From Anastrepha obliqua (lineage: Eukaryota; Arthropoda; Insecta; Diptera; Tephritidae), in assembly GCF_027943255.1 (NCBI RefSeq), contig NC_072897.1, positions 17,670,044 through 17,734,043 on the forward strand: a stretch of DNA of 64,000 nt, read 5' to 3'. This document shows positions 1-9,576 of the stretch, piece after piece. The position numbers were made by a program, and so were the translations under genes. The notes beneath the pieces are model-generated. The model made no database searches. It was not told the DNA's origin and saw only the letters and a program-made list of their open reading frames with translations. The stretch's first letter is position 1. Every line of letters starts with the position of its first letter.

Positions 1-835
1 CTTTCGGTTCTTCTTTACCGTTCGTAACTACATTTACTCTTCTTCTATTCCGCTCGCGGTATCATCTGCTTACACTCGAATGCCTTTAGACCGACTTGGC
101 TACATTTAAAACACCGAATCGCCGACTACGTGCATTTCCTAGCAAGATGGCCTACTTTTCCACACTGGAAACACGACCTACTACTTTGTGCCCCATTTTT
201 AGTAGCGTCTTTATCTTGCGAGGACTGTATGAATGGTCTGCTGCCTATACTGTGTTGTGATCGTCTACACTTCTCATAAATACGCAGGTTCTCCTTAAGG
301 TCTTCCAAATTACGTGCTTGATACAAAGTCTGCTCATTGGCACGTGTATTTGGAATGCCATCAATAAAATATTCGATGATGGTCTCATCGTCCATATTAA
401 TCTGGCTGGCAATCTCCATCAATGGGCAGAGATACTCCAATAAATTACTTTACCCGTTTACGCCTATTCTTGAGTCTACGATGAGTTTCGTTTACACTCA
501 GCTTAACCTCGAACTCTATCTTAAGGATGGCCTTTAGCGGGTTCCAACCCTTGACTGCTCTCTACCTTCTCACGAATATCTTTGCCGCAACCCTGAGTAA
601 TTGCTTTCCGTAGATAAACTTCTGCAGTTCATTCCAATTGACGACAGCTGCAATATCCTCAAACTCCTGCAACCACTGATTAACGTCAGGTTTCCCGCAC
701 CCCGAGAATGATGACAATGTATCTTCGATATCGCGAAGACTAAAAAAATTCTGAAAGGGTATTTGTACATTAGCGGATCTATTTTCACAACCCTCATCCG
801 AATTTAAACTCTAAAATTTAGTCCACGTCCATGTC
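1..835 (-). pseudogene. gag: Broken gag of a Ty3/Gypsy-type retrotransposon with zinc knuckles
   Basis: Reading the minus strand from about 835 leftwards, a capsid-like region is split over frames (570-797 and the stretch to 445). It continues into an open frame at 126-440 that ends in a classical nucleocapsid knuckle, CFQCGKVGHLARKC (CX2CX4HX4C). Just past the TAG that ends this frame, the same frame encodes a second, degenerate knuckle, CFKCSQVGLKAFEC, in which the histidine has become leucine. Gag packages element RNA into particles. None of the other Gypsy elements in this window shows a zinc knuckle, so this is a separate lineage, perhaps of mag or CsRn1 type (inference). At least one frameshift near 700 and one stop near 450 disable it. 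The pol part would lie to the left of the window. Confidence 0.7.
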
Positions 836-1150
836 AATGTCGTTTACAATATAAGATATATGTAACTAAATGTAGAAGTATAAAGTATTCAATAAAGCAA
901 CATTCAAAATCAATGTAATTTCTCTTAACTAATTGTCAAATATACTTAATAGCTTTTTGCTATACCCTTTGTGTAGAAATTATTTTGATTCACTTCAAAA
1001 TATTTTAAATTTCAAACAAGTTAATTAACAATTTATCCAAAACGTTTAAACTTTGAAATTGGCTGGCTTTTACTACAATATTAATTTATTCAAATAAAAT
1101 TTGCCACTTCTGTTAAAATTCTGTTCAAACCACCTGGCTTGATAACCTTA
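836..1150. other. AT-rich stretch, nothing recognised
   Basis: About 315 bp of AT-rich sequence lies between the gag remnant and the truncated end of Gypsy copy A. It could be leader or LTR of the minus-strand gag element, but I see no PBS, terminal motif or reading frame. No 3' LTR of copy A is visible here either. Confidence 0.4.
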
Positions 1151-1152
1151 AC

Positions 1153-2100
1153 TCATTGTTTATTTGGTGTATATACGAATTTTTTATCTGTGAACGTGTT
1201 TTTTATAATTTGTTCATAGCTAAAAAAATACTCAGCTGTTGTATGTATTGCTCCAATTTTTTTCAGCTGCAAACACCTTTTTAATTCGGATGTTAGATAA
1301 TTTTTGTTAGTAAAGGTTATTGTGTGACGTATTTTACTTTGAAATATAATACGCGAACTTGTCTCATTATTTTGTGTGTTTGGTATCAATTATATTTGGA
1401 TACCGTAGGCATTTAGCGGCTGGCGTACGGCCTTGATTATGTCGTTGTATGAACTATCAGATGAGTGTACAGTACCTATAGAACATGTGTTAATTATTTG
1501 TCGTTACAAGGCGTCAGCTACAACATTATGTGCGCCTGGTTTATACACGACTTTCGCTCTATAATCTTCGATAATATTTTTCATCTCTTTAGTTTATGAT
1601 TCGGATTCTTATCCGATATGGCGTAAGTAATTTTTGTAGCGACCATATAATAGAGAGTAACTCTTTGCCGTTGGTACTATAATTTTGTTCTGTGGTACTG
1701 AGTTGCGTGATAACGATTTTTATTTTGACTCAATACTGCTCCAATGGCTGTATTGGAAGTGTCTTTGGTGAGTTCAAAAGCTTTTTCATAATTTGGCTGG
1801 TATAATTCCACCTGCTCTTTTAAGCTGTTTTTCAGTTTATTTATGGCTTCTTACTTTCATTTTTTCCGATATGAGAATTATCTCCTTTAAGATGTAAAGT
1901 TAAGGGTTTAGCTAAAGCTGCATAGTTTTTTACGAATTTTCTATAGTGTCCAGTTAGCCCTAAGAATCACTTAAGGTCTTTGAGGGTTTCTATAATAGTA
2001 TTGGGTAATTTTCTATCGTTTTAATTTTATTTGGAGCAGTTGAAATTCTATTGTGCTTTACAATATGGCCTAAGTGTTCTACCTCTTTCATGAAAAGTTT
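1153..2100 (-). pseudogene. pol: Gypsy-A pol: RNase H and pre-integrase region, broken
   Basis: The minus strand holds the C-terminal RT connection, the RNase H start (FELTKDTSNTAIGAVLSQ, the usual DAS written DTS), a segment with ISDKNPNHKLKR, a VVYKPGAHNVVADAL motif ending RNase H, and an open frame at 1153-1389 that is the linker before integrase. Several stops and shifts separate these pieces. RNase H would degrade the RNA strand during reverse transcription. The homologous order appears on the plus strand in copy B at 55104-55905, which supports the reading. Confidence 0.75.
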
Positions 2101-2804
2101 TTACTTTTCACTGGAAACTTTTAAAGAGGCATTATTTAATGCGTTAAAAATAGTTCGGATGTGCTTCATATGCTCTTCATAGGATGAGGAGTAAAAGATT
2201 ACATCGTCAATGTAAACATATGCGAATTTACCTATGAAGTCGCGCAGGATGTCATCCACATATCTTCGGAAAATAGATGGGGCGTTCTTCAATCCGAAAG
2301 GCATTCGAATGAACTCATATTTACCTCCATTCACACAAAACGCTGTTTTCTCTCTGTCACTTTCTTTTATCTTAATTTGATGAAAGCCGGACTCCAAATC
2401 AAGTGTAGTGAAAAAATTTGGCTTTCCCTAAGTTTTGCAGCGTAATATTTATGTCTGGTATTAGGTATGTCAGTGATCGTATGTTCGTTTAATTTCCTAA
2501 AATCTATAACCATACGTCTTTTGGGTTTTCCGCTCTCATCTATACCTTTCTTATGTACGGTTAACATGGGTGAATTGTATGGGCTGTAACTTTTTTGTAT
2601 TATTCCCTCTTGCACTAATTTGTTAATTTCCTTGTTTACGAAGTCTACGCCATTTATATTACTTGTATATTGTTTGGTCCATATAGGATCCTTTGTATCT
2701 GTCCGTATGTTAGCTTCAATCCTTGTAGTGGAGGGTAACGGTCCTATGACATTATTGTCCTTCACTAACCTATCGATTTCTACTCTATACGTGTCTATCC
2801 CCAT
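2101..2804 (-). pseudogene. pol: Gypsy-A pol: reverse transcriptase, one frameshift
   Basis: Two overlapping minus-strand frames (2367-2804 and 2101-2397) together give an RT palm. The N-terminal part has EGIIQKSYSPYNSP and RRMVIDFRKLNEHTITD. After a frameshift near 2400-2470 come GFHQIKIKESDREKTAF, MPFGLKNAPSIFRR and the catalytic YIDD (in VYIDDVIF). All three carboxylate-bearing motifs look preserved, so loss of function comes from the frameshift and missing partners, not from a catalytic change. The homologous copy B frame at 50803-51363 is uninterrupted through this region. Confidence 0.9.
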
Positions 2805-2929
2805 AGTGTAATTTTCATAATATTTTCACTAATTTGCTACTTTCTTAACCCCTCCAATGTCATCTTGTTCAAATTTGTGACTGCGTTCAATTTCTTTATT
2901 CCGTTCCATCCTGGCAGTATCAAATTAAA

Positions 2930-3172
2930 TCAATTTATTTCATCTTCCTCAAAAAAATCTAAATCTTCATTCATAAACTTAATAGTTTGCTTCGTATTAA
3001 TTATAGAATTACCATGCATTGATATCACTTGTAATGGTTTTACTTTTTTGGTTATATTAAATTTTAAAGTTTTCTTAACATAGTTATGGGTTGCACCTGT
3101 ATCTACTAAAACATTATAATTTACTTTCCCATCATTCATTACTATACTGATTTTGTCTACCTGTCTCTGCAA
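2930..3172 (-). pseudogene. pol: Gypsy-A protease fragment
   Basis: An 80-residue minus-strand frame carries the retroviral aspartic protease motif LVDTGATHNYVKK near residues 22-34, followed by a flap-like stretch with VISMHGNSI. The protease would cleave the Gag-Pol polyprotein as a homodimer. It overlaps the gag C-terminal frame at 3132-3446 in another frame, as expected for frameshifted gag-pol, and is separated from RT by stops around 2810-2930. The copy B counterpart at 50405-50560 reads DTGATQNYVKK. Confidence 0.85.
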
Positions 3173-4530
3173 TTGTGCAAGAGTTGTCTCCTTCGGATGT
3201 TAAGTTGTTGTTCCGCATGAGTTTTGGTTGTTGGTATTGATTGGTGAACTGGCCACTGTTACCTCGTGGTCTTTTCCAATTTTTATTGTTTCTATTCACT
3301 CGTAGTAGTTGTTTTGATTCTGTTGGTTGCCTGAATGTTGTGTTTCCAGACGTTGTGTCCCTGGGTTCTGGTTTTGGTAATTGTGACGGCGGCTGGTTTG
3401 TACTTCTGCTGTTACATGGGACGTCTCTGGTGATGTTGTTTCTCATAGAAGTGTTTATTGTTGGTTGGATGAATGTTCGTCATCGTGCTCTATGCTACGG
3501 GCTACTGCAAATGCATGCTCTAAATACCTTATAGGATTTCCGTATAGGGTGGAACGAATATATGAGTTGTTTATTCCATCCTTAAAAACTCTTACAGCTT
3601 CTTGTGTTGCCTCATCAGTCATTACTTTGGTCACTTCATGGCTATGACCAGACATAAATATTTTTGACGTGATTAACGTCAGGGCTATTCACGTTGTCAT
3701 GGAACTCATTTAAATTGTGTTTACTTTGGGTGAGTCTCTTTATCTCGTGCATAGGCTAGTCGTAACTTTCGACGTTCGTCATCGTGCTCTATGCTACGGG
3801 CTACTGCAAATGCATGCTCTAAATACCTTATAGGATTTCCGTATAGGGTGGAACGAATATATGAGTTGTTCATTCCATCCTTAAACACTCTTACAGCTTC
3901 TTGTGTTGCCTCATCAGTCATTACTTTGGTCACTTCATGGCTATGACCAGACATAACTATTTTTGACGTGATTAACGTCAGGGCTCTATTCACGTTGTCA
4001 TGGAATTCATTTAAATTGTGTTTACTTTGGGTGAGTCTCTTTATCTCGTCCTGTAACACATATAAAGGTCGTTGATCAGCATAGGTATAGTCCAATCTAT
4101 TCCTGATTGCATCAAAATTAAATATTTTGTTATGGTTGGTCAACACGTCAGCTGCTGCATTTTGTATTTTAGGTTTTATAATTGATAGAGCTTCTACGTA
4201 TCTGTTGGAATTCCAATGATTCATAATTCCATCCATAAGTCTAGAGACACCTTCCATCCATATGCAGTATTTGAAAATGTAGCCGTCAAATACCGATAAT
4301 GCTTTATAAACGTCCAGGTTGGTATTGGCTGGATTGGTATAAGTTCTGTTGACTGGTTGCAATCGTTCTTCTGTTTGTGGAATCATTGCTGGGTTAACTT
4401 GGATATGAACTATCCGGGCTCTTAATGTTGCATTTCCTGCTTGGATACTCTGAAGCATTACATGCAAATTGGCCATCTGCTGAATCATGGTGTTCGCGTC
4501 GATTTGTTTCATAACTTCAATGGTGCCCAA
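3132..4530 (-). pseudogene. gag: Gypsy-A gag with internal duplication
   Basis: The main frame (3721-4530, 269 codons, ATG at 4530) encodes a capsid with RNRLDYTYADQRPLYVLQ, resembling the capsid of Gypsy-P in this window (LDFTYADKRPVYLIEQ). A tandem duplication then repeats the capsid C-terminus (frame 3455-3655). A basic, Asn/Gln-rich tail follows at 3132-3446 and has no zinc knuckle, as is usual for env-bearing insect Gypsy elements. The duplication pushes the tail out of frame. The start is the first ATG after the PBS, about 260 bp downstream of it. Confidence 0.8.
3478..4049 (-). repeat. 299-bp tandem duplication inside gag
   Basis: The sequence from 3478 to about 3748 is repeated from about 3777 to 4049 with an offset of 299 bp and only a few differences (for example TTTATT versus TTCATT near 3570/3869). 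The copies are joined by about 28 bp of unique gag sequence (3749-3776). It affects copy A only: copy B near 50090-50250 carries one unit. Confidence 0.85.
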
Positions 4531-4785
4531 CTTTCTTCGTGTATAAAGTCTATTTTGTTTCTCATCTGCTCCTTTCTATCAAAATTAGATCATTGTTTTT
4601 ATTTTTTTAATGGAAGAAACACGAATAGTTTTTCTATCACTAAATTTTTTACATCTTTTTTCACTGTATTTTCACTTCCTTTCCTTACAGCTTTCACTTT
4701 TTTTACATTAGATTTTGCCCTTGTTGCGACAAGAATGATTTTTTTTTGGTCCGCTTACTGGAGCATCAATATATAATATATGATA

Positions 4786-4803
4786 CTCCTGGCAGGATCG
4801 CCA
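4786..4803 (-). promoter_or_regulatory. Primer binding site of Gypsy-A
   Basis: On the minus strand TGGCGATCCTGCCAGGAG directly follows the LTR. It would pair with a tRNA whose 3' end reads CTCCTGGCAGGATCGCCA. From memory this fits an arginine tRNA (ACG) acceptor stem. The other elements here use different primers (lysine type in Gypsy-P, serine type in M and S). Confidence 0.7.
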
Positions 4804-5463
4804 GTTAAAGACTTGGAAGATAGTTATAAAAATTTATTTTTTATGAGTTTAATTTTTGGGTAGTTCTTAACACTATGTTAATACTGGACTGACTGCCAAC
4901 ATATTTGACAGTCGTATTTATACTATGACGGCCGCCGTAGCCGAACGGGTTGGTGCGTGACTACCATTCGGAATTCACAGAGAGAACGTAGGTTCGAATC
5001 TCGGCGAAACACCAAATTAAGAAAAACATTTTCTAATAGCGGTCGCCCCTCGGCAGGCAATGACAAACTTCCGAGTGTATTTCTGCTATGAAAAAGCTCC
5101 TCTATAGGCCCCTCCATTTGTGGAACAACATGAAGACGCACTCCGCAAATAGGAGGAGGAGCTCGGCCAAACACCAAAAAAGGGTATACGCGCCAATTAT
5201 ATATACATATATTTATACTTAGACGTCATCTTACTGTTTTAGGTACACGACTTGTAGATTAGTTTCTTTGTTTGCTGTTTAGGAAAAACATGTTTATCTC
5301 TTGTTATTCTTAAAATACATATGTTTATTTTTTGTTTTTCTTAAAACATGTTTATCTTTTGTTATTCTTAAAATACATATGTTTGGATTTGTTCAGTCCT
5401 GCATGATTATACTTAGAATTTATTTAACTATTTTTATTAATTATTTGAAATTATTTCTTAACT
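4804..5463 (-). repeat. Gypsy-A 5' LTR, interrupted by a SINE
   Basis: The LTR begins (minus strand) with AGTTAAGAAAT at 5463 and ends just before the PBS. Removing the SINE and one target-site copy leaves about 365 bp. It contains a direct repeat of about 55 bp (5288-5335 and 5343-5392, each with ACATGTTTATC...TTATTCTTAAAATACATATG). The first part matches the Gypsy-B LTR at 49770-49903 in opposite orientation. Confidence 0.8.
4925..5209 (+). mobile_element. tRNA-derived SINE with target-site duplication
   Basis: The head carries RNA polymerase III promoter boxes: an A-box-like TAGCCGAACGGGTTGG and a B box GGTTCGAATCTCGG. The body follows, ending in an AT repeat (ATATATACATATA). The insertion is flanked by TATTTATACT at 4915-4924 and 5210-5219, a 10-bp target-site duplication. 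SINEs are non-coding and are mobilised by a LINE partner. An antisense, diverged relative is at 7590-7745. It lies within the Gypsy-A LTR and is therefore younger than it. Confidence 0.85.
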
Positions 5464-5710
5464 ACCTTGGTACGTCCTAGAGGGAGATATTCATCGCGAC
5501 CTCAACATCGATACAGTAGCAGAAATCATCCACAAATGCAGCACAAATCATATTGTCCGTTTAATGCACTATACGAATACTGACATGCGACAATTCCCAT
5601 CAGCAGAAAGGGCAAACTACAGGTGGTTAATTTTATGAAATCCAAGCTGTAGGAAAAACGTCTTAGTGTCATACGACAAGTGTAATAAATAAAGAAGGCA
5701 AAAAAAAAAT
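5464..5710 (+). mobile_element. 3' end of a Jockey-like LINE with poly(A)
   Basis: The plus frame from 5465 reads PWYVLEGDIHRDLNIDTV and then a stretch with IIHKCSTNHIVRLMHY, ending at TGA near 5636. This resembles the conserved C-terminus of Jockey-clade ORF2. It is followed by an AATAAATAAA signal near 5686 and a run of A residues at 5700-5709. The fragment begins exactly at the first base of the Gypsy-A LTR, so Gypsy-A may have inserted into it, although its other half is not visible beyond 1151. Confidence 0.65.
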
Positions 5711-5711
5711 A

Positions 5712-6320
5712 TAAATATATATAAATTCACATATTTAAATTTGCATTAGCCATATTTCTGTATGCCTGGCAATGAAGCGTTTTCTATAAAGGATTTTGAT
5801 TTAGGAGTTCAATCAACAGACAGTTCTAACAGACCCATACATAATATATCGATGGTTTTCGAGAAAAGAGACACAACTCAAAATTAGCTCATATTCGGAG
5901 TTTTGCCGTTAAAAGCAAAAATCAACTACAGAGTTTATATATTTTTATCTGGAAAAGCGTCATAAGCGAATCTTGACGCAATTCTGAGAGATGGCGTTAG
6001 TGTCGTTTTGTCAGTTGATCGAATTGGCGCGTCACTTATCTAGAAAACTGACCCAACTCAGTATTTTGTATTTTTGAATTATGTCACTTTTCTCGAAAAC
6101 CATCGATATGTATGTGAACTGTTCAGCGCTGTTCATAACAACAGCACAATGCTGTGCCTATGAGTGCTCGCTGCATACCTTGGACATTTTTTACGAATCG
6201 TAATAATTTTTCTGTGGCAAGTCCACGCGGCCGCATATGTACATATATAAATTCACATAATTACATTTGCATATGCCATCTTCCTGTGTGCCTGGTAATG
6301 AAGCGTTTCTCTATAATAGA
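5712..6320. repeat. Pair of ~80-bp direct repeats flanking a MITE
   Basis: The sequence at 5712-5795 (TATAAATTCACATATTTAAA..., ...GCCTGGCAATGAAGCG) recurs at about 6238-6316 with roughly 85-90% identity by eye. The intervening 440 bp holds an inverted-repeat element. A local tandem duplication later split by insertion is one reading. I recognise nothing else in the unique parts. Confidence 0.6.
5838..6113. mobile_element. MITE with ~35-bp terminal inverted repeats
   Basis: The left end has ATCGATGGTTTTCGAG at 5848-5863. The same sequence is inverted at 6092-6107. Pairing continues outward through CATACAT and inward through the following AAAAG.GACA.AA.TCAAAA with a few mismatches. There is no coding capacity in about 275 bp. 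It is probably a non-autonomous DNA transposon (a TA target is possible). Superfamily not assigned. Confidence 0.7.
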
Positions 6321-7459
6321 ACAGTCATCGCTAAGGTACCAAAGGAAATCAAAAAGGTTAGTCAGGAATGAGTGGTTTAACAAAGAATGTGAAGAAGCAA
6401 GAATCTCGTCATTTCAAAGTTTAAGTGCCCTTAGAGAAAGCTTTAATGAAACAAATAAATTGTTATACTTAAAAGTAAATAAATATTTTAAGGAAGTACA
6501 CATATGTAAAAGGAATAGAGAAGACTGGTATAACAGGTTTACTGAAAATATTAACAACATTAAAGATAGCGCTAGCTGGTGGAAATTTGTTAAGAAGATA
6601 AAGGGTGAAGCTTTGGAAATAAGTTCCATATCAACGCATCAATTTAAGGTTTATTTTTAAAATTTGCTGAGCCCTACTGCTAATGACAAGAACATTTTTT
6701 ATGCACATAACTTTCACGCTGACGATCTGCTTGAGGCAGTTTTTTCACAACACGAAGTTAGATCTGGCTTTTAGAACAAGCGTAGTTTTTCCTATCTTCA
6801 TAAAAGGGGATCCTGCCCCTGGTAAGAAACTACTACTTCATTCATGAACTGCATAGCTAAATTTATGATGGGCATAATTAACGAAAGAATATATCCTTGG
6901 ACTGAAAGGAACAGTATCTTAAACGAGTATTAAGCCGGCTTCGAATTTAAAATTCGAAGAAAAGAAGAAAATTTACGCGTATTTTGTCGACTTTAAAGCG
7001 GCATTAGATAGAGTATCAAGAAACGCCTTGATATATAAACTGTACCATATTGTTCTTGCACCGAAACTTATGAAGTTCATAGAGAATATATACAGCGATA
7101 CAAAGCCAGCTGTATGGAATGGCTCAGAAATTTCAGATACATTCAAAACAAGCTCACACGTCAAACAGGCATGCTTATTGTCACCAATACTATTTGCGCT
7201 TTACATAAATGACTTACATCCCAGCAAGAAGAGTGGTGGTCAGGTTACCCTGCACATAACCGCCACGCGTGGTCGTTAAACTATCACTAACCACGCCCCT
7301 TTACAATCACTTTGTTAAAAGCGTTGGGAAAATTGTGCCAAATTTTTTGTGTACGTGTGATTTTTTATCCCTTTCATACATATGGATTCGTTTGCCAGTG
7401 CCAGTTTCATATAAACGTAGCGACGAACAAAATAACTTTTAGGCCAGCGGCGACAGCAC

Positions 7460-7545
7460 AGCGCGATAGCCCAGCGGCTAGCAATGTGGGCTTCCGATCC
7501 GAAATCCTTGGTTCGAATCACAAAAAAAAATTTTTTTTTTATACA
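7460..7545 (+). mobile_element. tRNA-like SINE head followed by poly(A)/T tract
   Basis: GCGCGATAGCCCAGCGGCTAGC supplies an A-box-like segment, and GGTTCGAATCACA at about 7509-7521 a B box, 45 bp downstream, before a run of A then T. The spacing fits an internal pol III promoter. It differs in head sequence from the SINE at 4925 and seems to lack a body. Confidence 0.55.
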
Positions 7546-7589
7546 TTTATTTCATTTTGTTTTATGATATGTTTATGAGCAGATTTTTT

Positions 7590-7745
7590 TCATGGTAGAA
7601 ATACACTCCGTGTTTTGCCATTGCCTGCTGATGGGCGACCGCTATTAAAAAATGTTTTTATTAATTTTGCTTTCACCGAGATTCGAACTGACGTTTTCTC
7701 TGTGAATTCTGAATAGCAGTCACGCACCAACCCACTCGGCTGCGG
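7590..7745 (-). mobile_element. Antisense copy of the 4925 SINE, truncated
   Basis: The reverse complement matches the 4925-5110 SINE from the A box (CCGAGTGGGTTGGTGCGTGA) through the B box (GTTCGAATCTCGG) into the body (AATAGCGGTCGCC..., GGCAATGGCAAA). The last ~100 bp of the SINE are missing. It lies inside the 7217-7944 insertion. Confidence 0.75.
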
Positions 7746-8184
7746 CGTTTGTTTACTTTGACTGATTCAAAAATGAGGAAAAATATATGAATGAAGTTTG
7801 CTTACTGCTTACACCTTTTCCAAAGGGGACGGAGCATCAAAAAAAAAAGTCGATTTCCAAAGAAATACGAGTGCATATGTGTTTGTAACATATAAAAAAA
7901 TGTAATTGTGTTAGAGCTTCGGTCACGCAGGTTTTGCTGGGATGAAAGCTTAGAAGGAGGCTTAAACGTTGAAGCGAAAAGTATTAGACTAACTTATATT
8001 GTATGCAGATGATACCATTTTGTAAGCTTGAAAGTTACTACAACTTTTGAATTCTTGTAGTGAACCGCTCAAAGTCATAAATAGTGGTGTTCAAAAAGGG
8101 TGGAAAACTTATTAAATAGGAGAAATCATATAACAGTAGGGAAGACATAAAGATTGTGTTTCGACATACTAACATAGGTGTTCT

Positions 8185-9400
8185 TATAACCGGCACCATG
8201 TCAACCACACCATCGAAAGCATTATATGCGACGCTAAGCTTCCTTTCGGTAGATTTGCAGGCAATATATTATGCACGCAGTGCGGCAATAAGACTGAACA
8301 CTATAAATAAGTGGTCAAACGCGGATTATGGTCACGGTAAAGTCCTGGCTGGCACTTTGAGGATTTCCGGACTGGTGGACTATGCACTCCCGCCTATACT
8401 TGCTATTACATCGTTTACGACCCTCCTATCCTCAAGGGAAGAGTGGGAACGGGTTGATGTGAGACAGGGCGGATGGACTCGCAGATGGCTCAAAGCTCGA
8501 TGGCAGGGTGGGCGGCGGTGTATATTCCGAACATCTGGGTATCTCCTTCGGCTTTCGGCTCCACGACTACCGTACTGTCTTTCAGGCTGAACTGATGGTA
8601 ATAATAAAAACCGCGACACTGATACAGTGTGATGCGATATCCGGAAATGATATCTACATTTTTACTCATAGCCAAGCGGCGATAAAATCCCTCACAAAAC
8701 AGTCGACAACCTCCAAGGTAGCAATGAAACGCCGCACATCTCTTAACGAGATGGCTGAGTCATTTCACCTAAAGGTGACATGGGTTCCTGGCCATCGTGA
8801 CATTGAGTGTAACTGTAGAACCGATGTACTAGCGAGAGTCGGCAGTAAATTGACTGATGAGTACATAGATAATGGCATAGGGATACCCTTACAAACATGT
8901 AAACTACTCATCCTTGAAGAAATTGTAAAGAAAGCAAACGAAAGATGGCGCAATGAAGCAACCTGCAAAATCGCCCGTCAACTGTGGCCGACTCTAAATG
9001 CTAAACGCATAGAATCTCTGCTAAGCCAAAATAAACACAGTCTTAGCACATTGATCTCAGTCATGACGGGGTACTGCCTAATAGGTAGACACGCCCAAAT
9101 GATGGGTGTGCAAACACATGACTTCTGTAGAAGTTGTCTGGATGAGGGCGAGGAAGAGACAATCTCGCACCTACTATGCCACTGTCCTGCTCTATCCAGA
9201 CGCAGGTTTACTATTCTGGGTGAACAATTTTTTGATGAGTTGGAAGATCTCAGTTCTACAGAAATCAGAGATATTTTAAAAATTTTGAGAAGCACACACT
9301 GGTTTTAGGAGAGATAGGGACAAGCTCCCCACGCGGCATCACAATGGGCTATGAGCCTGAGAGTGTCCCTCAGGACAACCGCTTCAACCTAACCTAGCCT
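8185..9400 (+). mobile_element. LINE-L 3' fragment (RNase H-bearing, I/R1/LOA-like)
   Basis: This 5'-truncated LINE matches 43467-44690 (offset 35282 bp) with a few percent difference. The main frame (8508-9308, 266 codons) covers the end of an RNase H domain (QAELMVI with the glutamate, then VTWVPGHRDIECNCRTDVLAR) and a Cys/His C-terminal motif (CRSCLDEGEEETISHLLCHC). The first RNase H motif is destroyed here by a local rearrangement near 8475-8515, while the longer copy keeps YTDGSK. In this copy the final aspartate motif has drifted to RTDVLAR. The 3' UTR ends in CCTAACCTAGCCTAG. Its last 55 bp form the left end of the tandem duplication. Confidence 0.8.
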
Positions 9401-9409
9401 AGCTAGAAT

Positions 9410-9576
9410 ATAAAAAAGGCCATGTACAACAATAATAATATTTTTATTTTTACAAGCTTAAAGAAATTCATATGATTTTAAACATTAAAATATACTGCCG
9501 GCGGCGCCCGTCAAATTCGAATTTAGTACAGAAAATATTGACGGGCGAGGTCCGTCATTTCCACTCAAGGGGTTAA
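9410..9576. mobile_element. Possible end of a TTAA-type DNA transposon
   Basis: The Gypsy-M RT frame stops resembling RT exactly at a TTAA (9573-9576). Inward from it on the minus strand the sequence begins CCCCTTGAGTGG, then has a short hairpin (GACGGGC...GCCCGTC, intact in the other two copies, one arm mutated here). piggyBac-type elements insert at TTAA with CCC-starting ends. Only one end is present, since LINE-L abuts the other side. Also at 22661-22827 and 44700-44851. Confidence 0.4.

Larger units (their letters stand above)
1151..5463 (-). mobile_element. Gypsy-A: truncated env-group Gypsy LTR retrotransposon (minus strand)
   Basis: Read on the minus strand, the order is 5' LTR (5463 down to 4804), PBS (4803-4786), gag, protease, reverse transcriptase, RNase H and the start of the integrase region, where it stops at about 1151. 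A second copy of the same family, Gypsy-B, lies on the plus strand at 49770-55905. Both lose similarity just past the pre-integrase segment, at the same FVY peptide. LTR start AGTTAAG is typical of insect errantiviruses. There is no 3' LTR in the window. Frames are broken in every gene. A SINE sits in the LTR, and a 299-bp tandem duplication sits in gag. Confidence 0.85.
7217..7944. mobile_element. TIR-bounded insertion inside the LINE RT, containing SINE heads
   Basis: The boundaries are an 11-bp inverted repeat, CATCCCAGCAA at 7217-7227 and TTGCTGGGATG at 7934-7944, exactly where the LINE RT frame breaks between motifs B and C. Inside are a tRNA-like SINE head (7465-7525), A/T homopolymers and an antisense SINE (7590-7745). 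The rest (7230-7440, 7750-7930) has no recognisable gene. It could be a non-autonomous DNA transposon that received SINEs. I see no clear target-site duplication. Confidence 0.5.
6300..8130 (+). pseudogene. Wrecked LINE reverse transcriptase, clade not assigned
   Basis: The frame to 6660 contains EWFNKECEEARISSFQ, typical of the linker between endonuclease and RT in LINEs. After stops and apparent deletions, 6775-6800 reads RTSVVFPIFIKGDPAPG. An open frame at 6985-7220 carries RT motif A (YFVDFKAAFDRVSR) and motif B (VKQACLLSPILFALYINDL). Motif C (LYADDTIL) appears only at about 8001-8024, after a 728-bp insertion at 7217-7944. Thus three RT motifs are present, but split by an insertion, a deletion between 6735 and 6765, and multiple stops. 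It was presumably a complete element once. No 3' tail is seen. Confidence 0.75.

Noticed and set aside
1151..1170. AGTTAAGG (minus strand, near 1151) as the 3' LTR start of Gypsy-A
   Set aside because: The following bases (TTATCAAGCC) do not match the known LTR of copies A and B, so it is probably chance.
4928..5010. A tRNA gene (A and B boxes, GGTTCGAATC)
   Set aside because: No acceptor stem pairing or anticodon arm is convincing. The sequence continues into a 200-bp body with an AT tail and flanking duplication, so it is a SINE.
8490..8675. Minus-strand frames over the LINE RNase H (8380-8675, 43668-43957)
   Set aside because: Complementary to the RNase H frame on the plus strand; no independent support.
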